Source: Weissella soli
GTDB lineage: Bacteria > Bacillota > Bacilli > Lactobacillales > Lactobacillaceae
Assembly (NCBI RefSeq): GCF_001761545.1
Contig: NZ_CP017326.1
Coordinates: 992,001 to 1,056,000, forward strand
Direction: 5' to 3'
Length of the DNA: 64,000 nucleotides
Positions 14,982 to 23,161 of the stretch are shown here, piece after piece. Every line of letters starts with the position of its first letter. Positions within the stretch are counted from its first letter, which is position 1. Both the position numbers and the translations under genes were made by a program. The notes below the pieces were generated by a model that did not search any database, was not told where the DNA came from, and saw only the letters and a program-made list of their open reading frames with translations.

Positions 14982-16316
14982 TTACTCCTTTTTCAAACTT
15001 TTTCTAATAGGGCTAACCCATGCACCAGAGCTTGTATTTTTACCCAAAAAGGCCTTCAATGCCGGGATGAACGTTGTGATAATTGTTAATGGATTGACCA
15101 TCCAGAAAAAAAGCATGTAGAGAGGCGCGAAAATGAAGTAACGCATTTTTGCACCACGGCTATCCAAGATGAGGGCGGCCAACAATTGTAACGTGCCGGC
15201 AATTAATTCAAAGGTAACAAAGATAAATGACATGACAAATCCATGCCAAACTCTTTCCATGTTGCCAGTTGCCAAAAAATAGAGCATCAAAGCAATAAAG
15301 ATAAATGAAGAAATGAAAAAGAAAAACGACCAAACAATTGAAAAGGTGGTGTCAACAAACATCGAAAAAACGTAGCGGTATTTAATCGGATGACGAATGA
15401 ACATTCTAAAGTTTGTTAACCAAACTTCTGTCCCGCCTTGTGCCCACCGCTGTCGCTGCTTATAGAGTTGCGGCAGCGTTTCTGGCACATTCATGTGGAA
15501 AATAATGTCCGGTGCAAAACGCGGTACAATGCCAAACATCAAATGATCCCAGGCAATACTAATATCTTCTGTGCTACGATCTTGACGAAAACCGGCCACG
15601 TTGATTAAGAATTCCTTTTTATACATCGTGTTGGCGCCACTATAAGCGTACATTGAATCGTTCACCGCCGTTTGGCTGCGCTTGATCACGCCAACAATGC
15701 TCGAAAATTCTACTGTTTGTGATTTCCCTAAAATTGTGGTTCGATTTTGAACATCCATATTAGCCGTCACTGCAGCAGTGTTCACATCGGTCTCATCAAT
15801 GAAATAATTCATATACTTCATTAAGGCATCTTTTTCTGGAATCGTATCCGCATCATTACTGAGAATATATTCACCTTTTGCGAAGAAAATTCCTAAATTG
15901 AATCCATGTGCTTTTCCCTGATTCTTTTGTATATTTAGCACCCTGAGTTTTTGATATTTTAATTGTAATGTCTTTAATATTTGTAGCGTATTATCTTTGC
16001 TACCATCATTAATCACTAAAATTTCGTAGTTATCATAATTTAACTGCGTGGCTAGATATTCAATAGTTTCTGCGATCATTGCTTCTTCATTATGGGCCGG
16101 AATCATGATCGTAATTAGAGGTTGTTCTTCCGGCGTCAGCATCCGAAAATGCTTCTCTTTTTTGTTTTTCTTTAGCAATTTGTAACTTAGCGAACCAAAG
16201 AACCAAAATAATGCACCAATAACCGGATAAAGACACAAAATCAAAAAAGCAACCGTGATTACATTGTGTGAAAAATTGCTTAAGAAAGCCCCGTTACTGA
16301 AAAATAGATCATTCAT
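14982..16316 (-). CDS. PgaC-like processive family 2 glycosyltransferase
   Basis: A 444-residue membrane enzyme about as long as PgaC (poly-N-acetylglucosamine synthase). One N-terminal membrane segment, then a GT-A domain with TIMIPAHNEE, LVINDGSKDNT, the D-x-D site LSNDADTIPE, the acceptor site STEDISIAWDHL and the processive motif QRQRWAQGG, then four C-terminal membrane helices. These motifs mark a processive beta-glycan synthase using a UDP-sugar, perhaps UDP-GlcNAc. Start at MNDLFF: ATGAATGA overlap with the PgaD-like gene and GGGAG upstream. It is flanked by two EAL genes and a GGDEF gene, so output is probably set by c-di-GMP. Confidence 0.85.
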   Translation of the reverse strand: MNDLFFSNGAFLSNFSHNVITVAFLILCLYPVIGALFWFFGSLSYKLLKKNKKEKHFRMLTPEEQPLITIMIPAHNEEAMIAETIEYLATQLNYDNYEILVINDGSKDNTLQILKTLQLKYQKLRVLNIQKNQGKAHGFNLGIFFAKGEYILSNDADTIPEKDALMKYMNYFIDETDVNTAAVTANMDVQNRTTILGKSQTVEFSSIVGVIKRSQTAVNDSMYAYSGANTMYKKEFLINVAGFRQDRSTEDISIAWDHLMFGIVPRFAPDIIFHMNVPETLPQLYKQRQRWAQGGTEVWLTNFRMFIRHPIKYRYVFSMFVDTTFSIVWSFFFFISSFIFIALMLYFLATGNMERVWHGFVMSFIFVTFELIAGTLQLLAALILDSRGAKMRYFIFAPLYMLFFWMVNPLTIITTFIPALKAFLGKNTSSGAWVSPIRKSLKKE

Positions 16317-16830
16317 CAGTCGTACGCTCCCTTCCATTTATAATTTGTGATAACTCCTTATTAGCCAAATTTTTATCAGGTGTTACATCATAATATCGAA
16401 CATTGAAACGAAACGCTTCATCGCCGAATCTTTCCGACATAAAATGACTTGCTCGTTTTTGTCGTTCAATACTGTCAATCGCAGCAAACGTTGGCCATTT
16501 TTCCACAAAAGACTCTCTGCGGTTATTTTGAACAATGGTCATTGTAACGGTGTATGTAAGCGTCATAAAAGCTGCAAAGACGAAGATAATTATTAATAGG
16601 TTTATCAACTTAATGCCTTCTGGATACATCCATATTTTCCAACCAATACGCCCATCAGAAGTTAAGTACAGATAGGTACCTATTGTGATGGCGGATGGGA
16701 TAATGAAAAGCACCCAACCAATGAGCGCATAAATAATTTGCTTAACTTTCAAAAGATAGTGTCCTTTTTCGAAGAACAAGTCTGTATAACTATAATTAAT
16801 ATCTGGATTTTTTTGATTTCTTTTTTTCAT
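16309..16830 (-). CDS. PgaD-like two-helix membrane protein
   Basis: A 173-residue protein with two membrane segments (about residues 30-55 and 75-100), a basic N-terminus and a soluble C-terminal part (SFVEKWPTFAAIDSIERQ, GDEAFRFNVRYYDV). Its topology and its place directly upstream of, and overlapping, a PgaC-like synthase by eight bases suggest the partner subunit PgaD, which in PNAG systems helps bind c-di-GMP. Sequence similarity to PgaD cannot be shown by eye. Start at MKKRN; an in-frame TTG three codons earlier is possible. Confidence 0.6.
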   Translation of the reverse strand: MKKRNQKNPDINYSYTDLFFEKGHYLLKVKQIIYALIGWVLFIIPSAITIGTYLYLTSDGRIGWKIWMYPEGIKLINLLIIIFVFAAFMTLTYTVTMTIVQNNRRESFVEKWPTFAAIDSIERQKRASHFMSERFGDEAFRFNVRYYDVTPDKNLANKELSQIINGRERTTDE

Positions 16831-16897
16831 AAATCTCAACTCTTTTGCACTAATACTTTTCTGAATTTACACATTTTAATAACTCACGGTTCAATGT

Positions 16898-17647
16898 TTA
16901 TTTTACTATCTGATCACCTAGATTATTATAATACTCGTAATCCGTGAAACTTCTAATTAAAGTGCTATCCGTCCTAAAATAATAGCCCTGCTGCTGGGAG
17001 ACAGATAATTTTTTCATGATTTTTGATTTTCTTAATGTATCTATTTTTTCAACCACAATTTCAATCTTTTTTGAAAATAAAAACTTGACAATATTCACAT
17101 AAATCACTAAGCCTATTATGATCAATATTGATTTATATCCAAAGAGCGTGATTTTGATTCTGTCATAATATTTTCTATGTTTTTTATAAAGAAATAAAGT
17201 ATTAATACCCTCATTATAATCATCAATTGCAATATTAAAGTGATGATTTTTGATTTTTTTCAAAATATCATCTAACTCAATTAATAATTTAGGGTTATTC
17301 TTAGGAGTATGTTCGGTAATCTCAATAATTAATTTTTCATGGTATCGAGAGAAGTACTTCAAAAAATGGAAAGTCGACTTGAACTGAAATTGGTCAACAT
17401 CTATATTGATCGAGAATTTTATGTCTGGACACGCTTGCATTTTCTTCTCTAACTCTACTGTAAACCAGTCAATATATTGGTTATACTTTTGTTCATTTGC
17501 AAGTAGTTCATAAAACATATTCGCAGGAAATTTTTGAGTCTTGATCGACCGTAACAACACTTCAAATTCTTCAAAAATCAATGTGTTTTTATTACTGATT
17601 TTGACTATCGGTTGGAAAACCAAATAAAAATGTTCTGATTTCATCAT
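16898..17647 (-). CDS. EAL-domain protein, probable c-di-GMP phosphodiesterase (copy B)
   Basis: A 249-residue stand-alone EAL domain closely related to the protein at 9768-10496 over its whole length. Signature residues are kept: FEEFEVLLRS, FSINIDVDQF, LIIEITEHTP, IAIDDYNEGI, DRIKITLF, EIVVEKI and QGYYF. It may be active despite EVL in place of EAL. It lies between the PgaD-like gene and GGDEF copy B on one strand and was probably duplicated together with the latter. Strongly AT-rich, unlike the glycosyltransferase, which hints at different origins. Confidence 0.75.
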   Translation of the reverse strand: MMKSEHFYLVFQPIVKISNKNTLIFEEFEVLLRSIKTQKFPANMFYELLANEQKYNQYIDWFTVELEKKMQACPDIKFSINIDVDQFQFKSTFHFLKYFSRYHEKLIIEITEHTPKNNPKLLIELDDILKKIKNHHFNIAIDDYNEGINTLFLYKKHRKYYDRIKITLFGYKSILIIIGLVIYVNIVKFLFSKKIEIVVEKIDTLRKSKIMKKLSVSQQQGYYFRTDSTLIRSFTDYEYYNNLGDQIVK

Positions 17648-17765
17648 TTTCGATACGCTTTCTTTTTAAGGTTGAAACAACATTTTTAACTGTCATATAC
17701 TTTAATTCGGCGAAAGTGAATGGATGGGTTGAATCCCAGCTTTTAAAATTCAATACTCGATTCAC

Positions 17766-17810
17766 TTAGATTAAAAATGGTTTACCCTTATCGAGAAATA
17801 GTGTATCCAA
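17766..17810 (-). promoter_or_regulatory. Conserved leader of EAL gene, copy B
   Basis: Matches 10606-10650 over about 45 bases in the same position between GGDEF and EAL. Candidate promoter or leader element for the EAL gene. Confidence 0.4.
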
Positions 17811-17880
17811 CGGATTTAGGTATATACTGCCTTTACTTATATTATGAACCAGTGCGATCATTAATGATAGCTATTACTAA

Positions 17881-18951
17881 CTATACCAAGCTAAGAAATC
17901 CTTTTTTAGAATTTTTATGCTTGTACATTTTCTTATCAGCTAAGTCCAAATAGTAAGTTAAGTCATGTTCTTTAGTATTGCCAGCAAATGTTTTCCCAAT
18001 TGATACTGACACACCATAATTTTCAATCTTATTCATTCTTTTCTTGATTGATTCTTCAAAGTCAATTGTTTTTTGATATGAGATGTCCCCCGGTACAATC
18101 GCACAGAACTCATCCCCGCCTGTGCGAGCAACGATTGCTGATTGTGGAAATTCCGTTGCCAATATATCACTAAAATTTACCAGCACCTGATCTCCAGCAA
18201 TGTGTCCATAAGCATCGTTTGCATTTTTGAAATTATCCAGATCAAAGACAAAAAACCACACCTTCCGATCCTCTTTTTGAATATTTTGATAATAATCAAC
18301 GATTTTGCGTCGATTAAATAGATTCGTTAAAGGATCTTGATAAATCAATTCTGTAAATTTTTCTTTTTCTTGCACTGCATCAGTTATATTTGTCGTGATA
18401 CAACAGATGGCATAAATTTCACCCTTACTATTTCTTACAGGTGAATAAGATGTATCCAAATATATATCTCTACCTTCAAAATTTAAGATGTCTTTTGAGG
18501 TATGAAAACCTAATGAAATGGCTGCTTGCACATTCTCTTTAAACAATTCAATATGCGGATCTGCTAAATATTTAGACACATTTTCGCCTACTTTAGGATT
18601 TAATTTATAATACTGATCCATGAATTTTTCATTTGATTTATTCATATATAGATAATTAAATTCCAGATCGACAATATAAAGGCCAACATTCTCTAGTACC
18701 TCAAAGCTATCTTGATATAACCTACTTTCATTTTCGTAATTATCAAACAGCAACAAAATTCTTTTAATGCCCAAAAATAAAAATAATAGCGTACCTAATA
18801 GTAACAAATAAATTATTTTGGTCCCGCCACCATTAGATATTTCCAAAAATAGCAGCACACCAATAATAATTATTAAGGAGAGACATTGACCATAAAAATG
18901 AGTGAGTAATTTTTTACGATATTTTTTTGTTGTAATATTTGTTTTTAACAT
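17881..18951 (-). CDS. Membrane PAS-GGDEF diguanylate cyclase (copy B)
   Basis: A 356-residue paralogue of the protein at 10683-11768: two membrane segments, PAS-like sensor (VGLYIVDLEFNYLYMN, AICCITTNIT) and GGDEF domain (YQDPLTNLFNRRK, FDLDNFKNAND, active site ARTGGDEFCAIV). As in copy A the I-site RxxD is missing (PQSA), so product feedback inhibition is not expected. Start at MLKTNI by comparison with copy A; a TTG or GTG a few codons earlier cannot be excluded. First gene of the leftward polysaccharide cluster. Confidence 0.85.
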   Translation of the reverse strand: MLKTNITTKKYRKKLLTHFYGQCLSLIIIIGVLLFLEISNGGGTKIIYLLLLGTLLFLFLGIKRILLLFDNYENESRLYQDSFEVLENVGLYIVDLEFNYLYMNKSNEKFMDQYYKLNPKVGENVSKYLADPHIELFKENVQAAISLGFHTSKDILNFEGRDIYLDTSYSPVRNSKGEIYAICCITTNITDAVQEKEKFTELIYQDPLTNLFNRRKIVDYYQNIQKEDRKVWFFVFDLDNFKNANDAYGHIAGDQVLVNFSDILATEFPQSAIVARTGGDEFCAIVPGDISYQKTIDFEESIKKRMNKIENYGVSVSIGKTFAGNTKEHDLTYYLDLADKKMYKHKNSKKGFLSLV

Positions 18952-19023
18952 CGGATTCACCAACCATTGTTTAATTTTAGAAAAATCATTTATTATTCTC
19001 TTGATTGTAACCTACTTTACAAA

Positions 19024-19041
19024 ATATGATATATTTCATAA
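19024..19041. promoter_or_regulatory. Palindrome upstream of GGDEF copy B
   Basis: ATATGATATATTTCATAA, with TATGA and TTCATA half-sites, lies 73 bases upstream of the GGDEF start, as in copy A (11846). Candidate shared operator. Confidence 0.4.
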
Positions 19042-19096
19042 AATGTGAATTTATTCAGTTCCCCCTACAATACCTGTTTTAATTAGCAATGCAAAC

Positions 19097-19140
19097 AAAA
19101 AGGCTATAGCATCCATGAGCGTGGATGCTATAGCCTTTTT
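19097..19140. terminator. Perfect bidirectional terminator hairpin
   Basis: AAAAAGGCTATAGCATCC pairs perfectly with GGATGCTATAGCCTTTTT around an eight-base loop. It lies between the c-di-GMP cluster and a gene remnant, and isolates the cluster from transcription coming from the right. Confidence 0.85.
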
Positions 19141-19221
19141 ACCTCTTGCTCACCTAAATTTTCGTCAGAAAATCATGGCCAATTATTCTAATAGTGTTCT
19201 CTGGTCACTCTTGAGGTTTTT

Positions 19222-19322
19222 CTAAATCGGCTGCCCCTCGCGCTGCAAAGTTTGATTTAACTCTGTAAACAACATGGGGTATAAATAGTCAATCACGCCT
19301 GCCATGATCAATAAATCTTGGT
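19222..19322 (-). pseudogene. C-terminal remnant of a lost gene
   Basis: A short open stretch reads LLIMAGVIDYLYPMLFTELN then QTLQREGQPI-stop, like the C-terminal helix of a TetR-type regulator. No start codon or rest of the gene can be found to the right. The remaining bases between 19141 and 19490 hold nothing else recognisable. Confidence 0.3.
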
Positions 19323-19492
19323 CTTGTCTATTTATTCATTAGGTAAACTTGGTTTCCTCACATACAGGATAAAGCTAAAGCAAGCCTCAAAACAATGTAC
19401 ATTAAATCAAAAATGACCAATCTTTAAATAGCTAGTTTGACCATATGAATGATTATCTGATCGCCTGAAACAGTACCAATTTATAAACAAAT

Positions 19493-19533
19493 TAACGGTT
19501 ACTAACAAACTGCCTCTCCGTTAGTAACCGTTA
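19493..19533 (-). terminator. Terminator of the two-component operon
   Basis: TAACGGTTACTAAC pairs with GTTAGTAACCGTTA (14 bp), followed leftward by AATTTGTTTATAAA. It lies just beyond the histidine kinase stop. Confidence 0.75.
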
Positions 19534-19539
19534 GTTATA

Positions 19540-20925
19540 TTATTCTTTGAATTGCGGTACTCGTACCATAAATACTGTCCCCTGTGGTTGATTATCAGTT
19601 ACTGTAATCGTGCCTTTTAATCGTTTCACATAAGATTCAACAATTGACAAACCTAATCCAGTTCCAGGCACAAGCTGTGATCTTGATTCATCAATGCGAT
19701 AAAGTCGTTGAAAAATTTTTTCACGTTCATTTTCCTTGATGCCAACACCTTGATCAGCTACCCGTAGCATGATATCGTCCTTATCGCTAGATAAGCGAAT
19801 ATTTATTTTACTTTCAGTTGGTGAATATTTTTCCGCATTTAGGATCAGTTCATCAATAATATGTTGCCATGCCAATTTATTGGTTTTAACATTCAATGCA
19901 TCCGGCGTATCAATTTGCAGCAGATGTTGACTCGTTTTTTGTCGTTCAATCACACCCTGTTGAAGCAATTTGGCTAAATCAACATTTTCCATTGTTACTG
20001 TTTGATTTTCGAGCCGCGATAATTCAAGTAATTCTTCAATCATGCTTTTCATGCGCTCAGTTTGCTGTGTAATGTAGTACATGGCTTCTGGGATGATTTC
20101 CGGATTTTGTTCACCATGTTTTTTGATTAAATCAACATTCCCTTTGATTGCAGTGATTGGTGTCCGTAATTCGTGTGATGCATCGGCGATAAACTGTTTT
20201 TCCCGGGCCAACTGTTCCTGACTTTGCCGCAGGGCTTGATTAATCACAGCCGTTAAAGCTTGTACTTCATTAGAGGCCCTTTCTGGTATCCGCAGTTTTT
20301 GTGGGTTTTTAGTGATTTGTTCTGAAATATCGAGCAACGGTTCATTCAAACGCTGAATCAATCGGCGTAATTCAATGACACCAAAGATTAGCATAATAAT
20401 CAGTAAACTAGTTGATACAATTAGCAGCGTAAGTATAGCATGCCATATTTGTCCAAAATCCAACCAAATTTCGTAACGTGTTCCCTCTTTATCGACAGTA
20501 GTGGCCTGGTAATAAATACCATGATCATCAACCTGTCTAAAATGGGTAAACGGTACTTTAAATATTTTGTGTGTTAAAAATTGTTCTGTATCATTAGCGA
20601 AATAATACCGACGATGATGCGTGACACGTACCCGCACATTCTTATCGACTTCAGAAATTTGCTCCCACTTTTTAAAATTAGGCACACCATTATTGGTCGA
20701 TTGAACCAAAACCTTCATCACTTCTTCAGCATCGTTGATACGACCACGCACAAGTTCAGTGGTGACTGTCACTTGCATGATCACAACAAACAGGAATATC
20801 GTGATGCCAAAAAATCGCAATAAAGCAACTGTCAACAGCGTTGCTTGACTGTTTGGTTGCCATGGATGGATTTTGATTTTTTTTAAGACACTATCCCACC
20901 ATTTAACTTTTTGAGTTTCTTTCAT
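19540..20925 (-). CDS. Two-component sensor histidine kinase
   Basis: A 461-residue membrane kinase. Two membrane segments (about residues 32-55 and 165-185) flank an extracytoplasmic sensor; HAMP follows, then HisKA with the phosphorylated histidine in FIADASHELRTPITAIKG, and HATPase_c with ILNAEKYSP (N box), ADQGVGIKENEREK and GTGLGLSIVESY. All kinase motifs are intact. Start at MKETQK: GGAG six bases upstream, inside the end of the response regulator gene, which it overlaps by 23 bases. The signal is unknown; partnership with the reductase gene suggests redox or envelope stress. Confidence 0.85.
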   Translation of the reverse strand: MKETQKVKWWDSVLKKIKIHPWQPNSQATLLTVALLRFFGITIFLFVVIMQVTVTTELVRGRINDAEEVMKVLVQSTNNGVPNFKKWEQISEVDKNVRVRVTHHRRYYFANDTEQFLTHKIFKVPFTHFRQVDDHGIYYQATTVDKEGTRYEIWLDFGQIWHAILTLLIVSTSLLIIMLIFGVIELRRLIQRLNEPLLDISEQITKNPQKLRIPERASNEVQALTAVINQALRQSQEQLAREKQFIADASHELRTPITAIKGNVDLIKKHGEQNPEIIPEAMYYITQQTERMKSMIEELLELSRLENQTVTMENVDLAKLLQQGVIERQKTSQHLLQIDTPDALNVKTNKLAWQHIIDELILNAEKYSPTESKINIRLSSDKDDIMLRVADQGVGIKENEREKIFQRLYRIDESRSQLVPGTGLGLSIVESYVKRLKGTITVTDNQPQGTVFMVRVPQFKE

Positions 20926-21592
20926 CATCAACTCCTGCCATACGATAACCAACGCCACGAACGGTTTCGATGTTTAATGGTAATTCTGCGAGCTTATTCC
21001 TCAAGAATCGAATATAGACATCAATAATATTAGGTTGGTTATCATAATTGTCTTGCCATACATTGGTTAAAATTTCATCACGCGTAACCACTTGTTGAAA
21101 ATTCTGCATCAAATAAAATAACAGGTGGACTTCCCGCGCTGTTAAACTGATACGCTGGTCATGATAAACAACTTCGTGAGTGGCTCGGTTGACAAACACA
21201 TTACCAACTGTAATACGATCCAATGCGTTTTTTTGTTTGCGAAGTACCAGTCTGATCCTTGCAAATAGTTCTTCAATTTCAAATGGCTTGGTGATATAGT
21301 CGTCAGCACCCTGATCCAAACCGATGACCTTATCACTAACATAATCACGTGCCGTCATAAAAATTACTGGTATGTTGGATGTAGTACGAATCCGCTTTAA
21401 CAGACTTAACCCATCTAATTCTGGTAGCATCCAATCTAATAAGATGACTGAAATCTGTGCGTCTTTCTGCCAAAGATGCCAACCTTCAAGCCCTGTCATC
21501 GCTTGAATAACTTCATAACCTTCAAACATTAATTCCCGCGATAAAAAGCTCTGTAAAGCAGCTTCATCTTCAATAACCAAAATTTTTGTCAT
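20903..21592 (-). CDS. OmpR-family response regulator
   Basis: A 229-residue regulator with receiver domain (acidic pocket ILVIEDE, phosphoacceptor in VILLDWMLPELDG, VIFMTARD, and lysine in YITKPFEIEEL) and a winged-helix DNA-binding domain (LTAREVHLLFYLMQ, IDVYIRFLRNKLA, VRGVGYRM). Start at MTKILV has GGAAG upstream; an earlier ATG at 21604 has none. It is paired with the overlapping kinase gene. It is the likely reader of the tandem TTCAG repeats upstream of this operon and of the one at 47847. Confidence 0.9.
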   Translation of the reverse strand: MTKILVIEDEAALQSFLSRELMFEGYEVIQAMTGLEGWHLWQKDAQISVILLDWMLPELDGLSLLKRIRTTSNIPVIFMTARDYVSDKVIGLDQGADDYITKPFEIEELFARIRLVLRKQKNALDRITVGNVFVNRATHEVVYHDQRISLTAREVHLLFYLMQNFQQVVTRDEILTNVWQDNYDNQPNIIDVYIRFLRNKLAELPLNIETVRGVGYRMAGVDDERNSKS

Positions 21593-21643
21593 AATCTTCC
21601 TCATCTTAAGTATTTTAGCATAATTTATTTACTTATTTTATGA

Positions 21644-22930
21644 TCACCAATCAAACGATTCGTAATAAACATTGGCCTTGCTAATACCATGATCTTGGAG
21701 AAAATTTTGCCAATGATTGGTCATCGCATGCGGTCCTGCTAATAGATAAAGGGCATCACCCTGCATGACACTGGCCACTTGATCTGACTTAAAACGACCA
21801 ATTTGAAAAATAAAGTGAACGTGGTCCGACTTTACTGCCCTTAGTTCATCGACATAAATGGCATCCTGTTGTCGCTTACTTGAATAAAGAAATGTTACTT
21901 GACGCTTTTGCTGAATAGCGGCTTCTAATACTGACATAAAAGGTGTAATACCAATACCACCAGCAATAATAATCAAGGGTGCCTGCGCATGATGCCCCCG
22001 TAAAAATTGGTGATATTGTCCAAATGGTTTGGATAACTTAACTTCAACTGCCCGTTGCACAGGGTTTAGGTTCTGTAAAAGCTTAGTGAAGTCGCCATCA
22101 CCACGAATGGCGAGCTTCAAAATATGTTGCTCATTTATCGTGTTCACAATTGAAAAGGGGTGCGCTTCACGCAGCCCCCGGTATTTAGGGAACCGAATGA
22201 ATACCCAATCTCCTGGCCGCCAACGGTAATTATCAGGAACACGTATCACTAGTTCCTTAATATTATCAGCGATGGTTCTTTTTTCAATTAAATAGGCTCT
22301 TTTTTCAAAATGTGGCTGAATTAATTTGTAGTACAAATAATAACCAATTACCAAAATTGAAATCATGTTAAATAACATCATAAAACCGTGCAAGCGACTA
22401 ATATAGCCAATCAATTGGACGTGCAAGAAAATTGCAATGACCCCCACTACATTTAACCGATGTAGCCACACACTCAATTCGTGTGTAATAACATGGCCAA
22501 TTTCTGTTTTTATTTTGTTCAGGATCGGAATTCTACGGGTGATCCAGCCAGCCATCATAACAATTGAATATGCTAAAATACCCGAAAAAATGTATAAACC
22601 AATATCACCAGTTAATGAGATTAAGCCACCTGAATGAACCAACATCTTATGGAGCCATGCTGAAAAAACAGCCATTAAGGCAATCATTCCATGCATCATA
22701 TAGACTTCGGGTAGCCCAATTAACCGGTCTAGCCAGTGTGGACGAGTACTAAGGTACATACTTAACAACATCCAAACATATGCAATTAATCCTAACTCAA
22801 TTCCTAGCAAACTATGCTTAAATTGGCTTGGGAGCTCCAACAGAACTAAAACAATGAATGGTAATGGTATGATCACCAAAAATAATCCCCATAAAGTAAT
22901 TCTTATTCTTAACAACCTAGATAATTTCAT
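21644..22930 (-). CDS. Ferric-reductase-like membrane flavocytochrome
   Basis: A 428-residue protein with six membrane helices carrying paired histidines (YMMHGMIALMAVFSAWLHKM and ELSVWLHRLNVVGVIAIFLH), the pattern of ferric-reductase heme domains, followed by an FAD domain (WRPGDWVFIRFP, HPFSIVNT) and an NAD-binding domain (IIIAGGIGITPFMSVLEAAI, FLYSSKRQQDAIY). It should move electrons from NAD(P)H through FAD and heme across the membrane, for example to iron or another external acceptor. Start chosen at MKLSRLL with GGAG nine bases upstream. First gene of an operon with the response regulator and kinase, 51 bases apart. Confidence 0.8.
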   Translation of the reverse strand: MKLSRLLRIRITLWGLFLVIIPLPFIVLVLLELPSQFKHSLLGIELGLIAYVWMLLSMYLSTRPHWLDRLIGLPEVYMMHGMIALMAVFSAWLHKMLVHSGGLISLTGDIGLYIFSGILAYSIVMMAGWITRRIPILNKIKTEIGHVITHELSVWLHRLNVVGVIAIFLHVQLIGYISRLHGFMMLFNMISILVIGYYLYYKLIQPHFEKRAYLIEKRTIADNIKELVIRVPDNYRWRPGDWVFIRFPKYRGLREAHPFSIVNTINEQHILKLAIRGDGDFTKLLQNLNPVQRAVEVKLSKPFGQYHQFLRGHHAQAPLIIIAGGIGITPFMSVLEAAIQQKRQVTFLYSSKRQQDAIYVDELRAVKSDHVHFIFQIGRFKSDQVASVMQGDALYLLAGPHAMTNHWQNFLQDHGISKANVYYESFDW

Positions 22931-23048
22931 TAATGAGTGCTCCACCCTTTTTGCTAAATTTGAATTCAGACAACCATTTAAAATTAATTTTTTTGTCAAT
23001 CCTTTAATATAACTATAAAGCTTCCATCACCTCATTGCGTTTGAGTTT

Positions 23049-23066
23049 CGCTGAATTTTTTCTGAA
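23049..23066 (-). promoter_or_regulatory. Shared 18-bp element with TTCAG tandem repeat, copy 1
   Basis: CGCTGAATTTTTTCTGAA lies 119 bases upstream of the reductase gene and is identical to 47920-47937. Read on the gene strand it is TTCAG-N6-TTCAG, an 11-base period typical of OmpR/PhoB-type response-regulator sites. Here a further TTTTTCAGAATTT continues it on the upstream side. Probable autoregulatory site of the operon. Confidence 0.55.
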
Positions 23067-23114
23067 AATTTTTCAGAATTTCTTTTACTTTAGCTACTAA
23101 TATAATTAGTAACT

Positions 23115-23147
23115 AAAAAGGGGATGTCACCGGCTGGTGACATCCCC
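23115..23147 (-). terminator. Terminator of ABC exporter operon
   Basis: GGGGATGTCACC pairs perfectly with GGTGACATCCCC around a four-base loop, followed leftward by TTTTT. Confidence 0.85.
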
Positions 23148-23161
23148 ATACAAAAGCTAAT

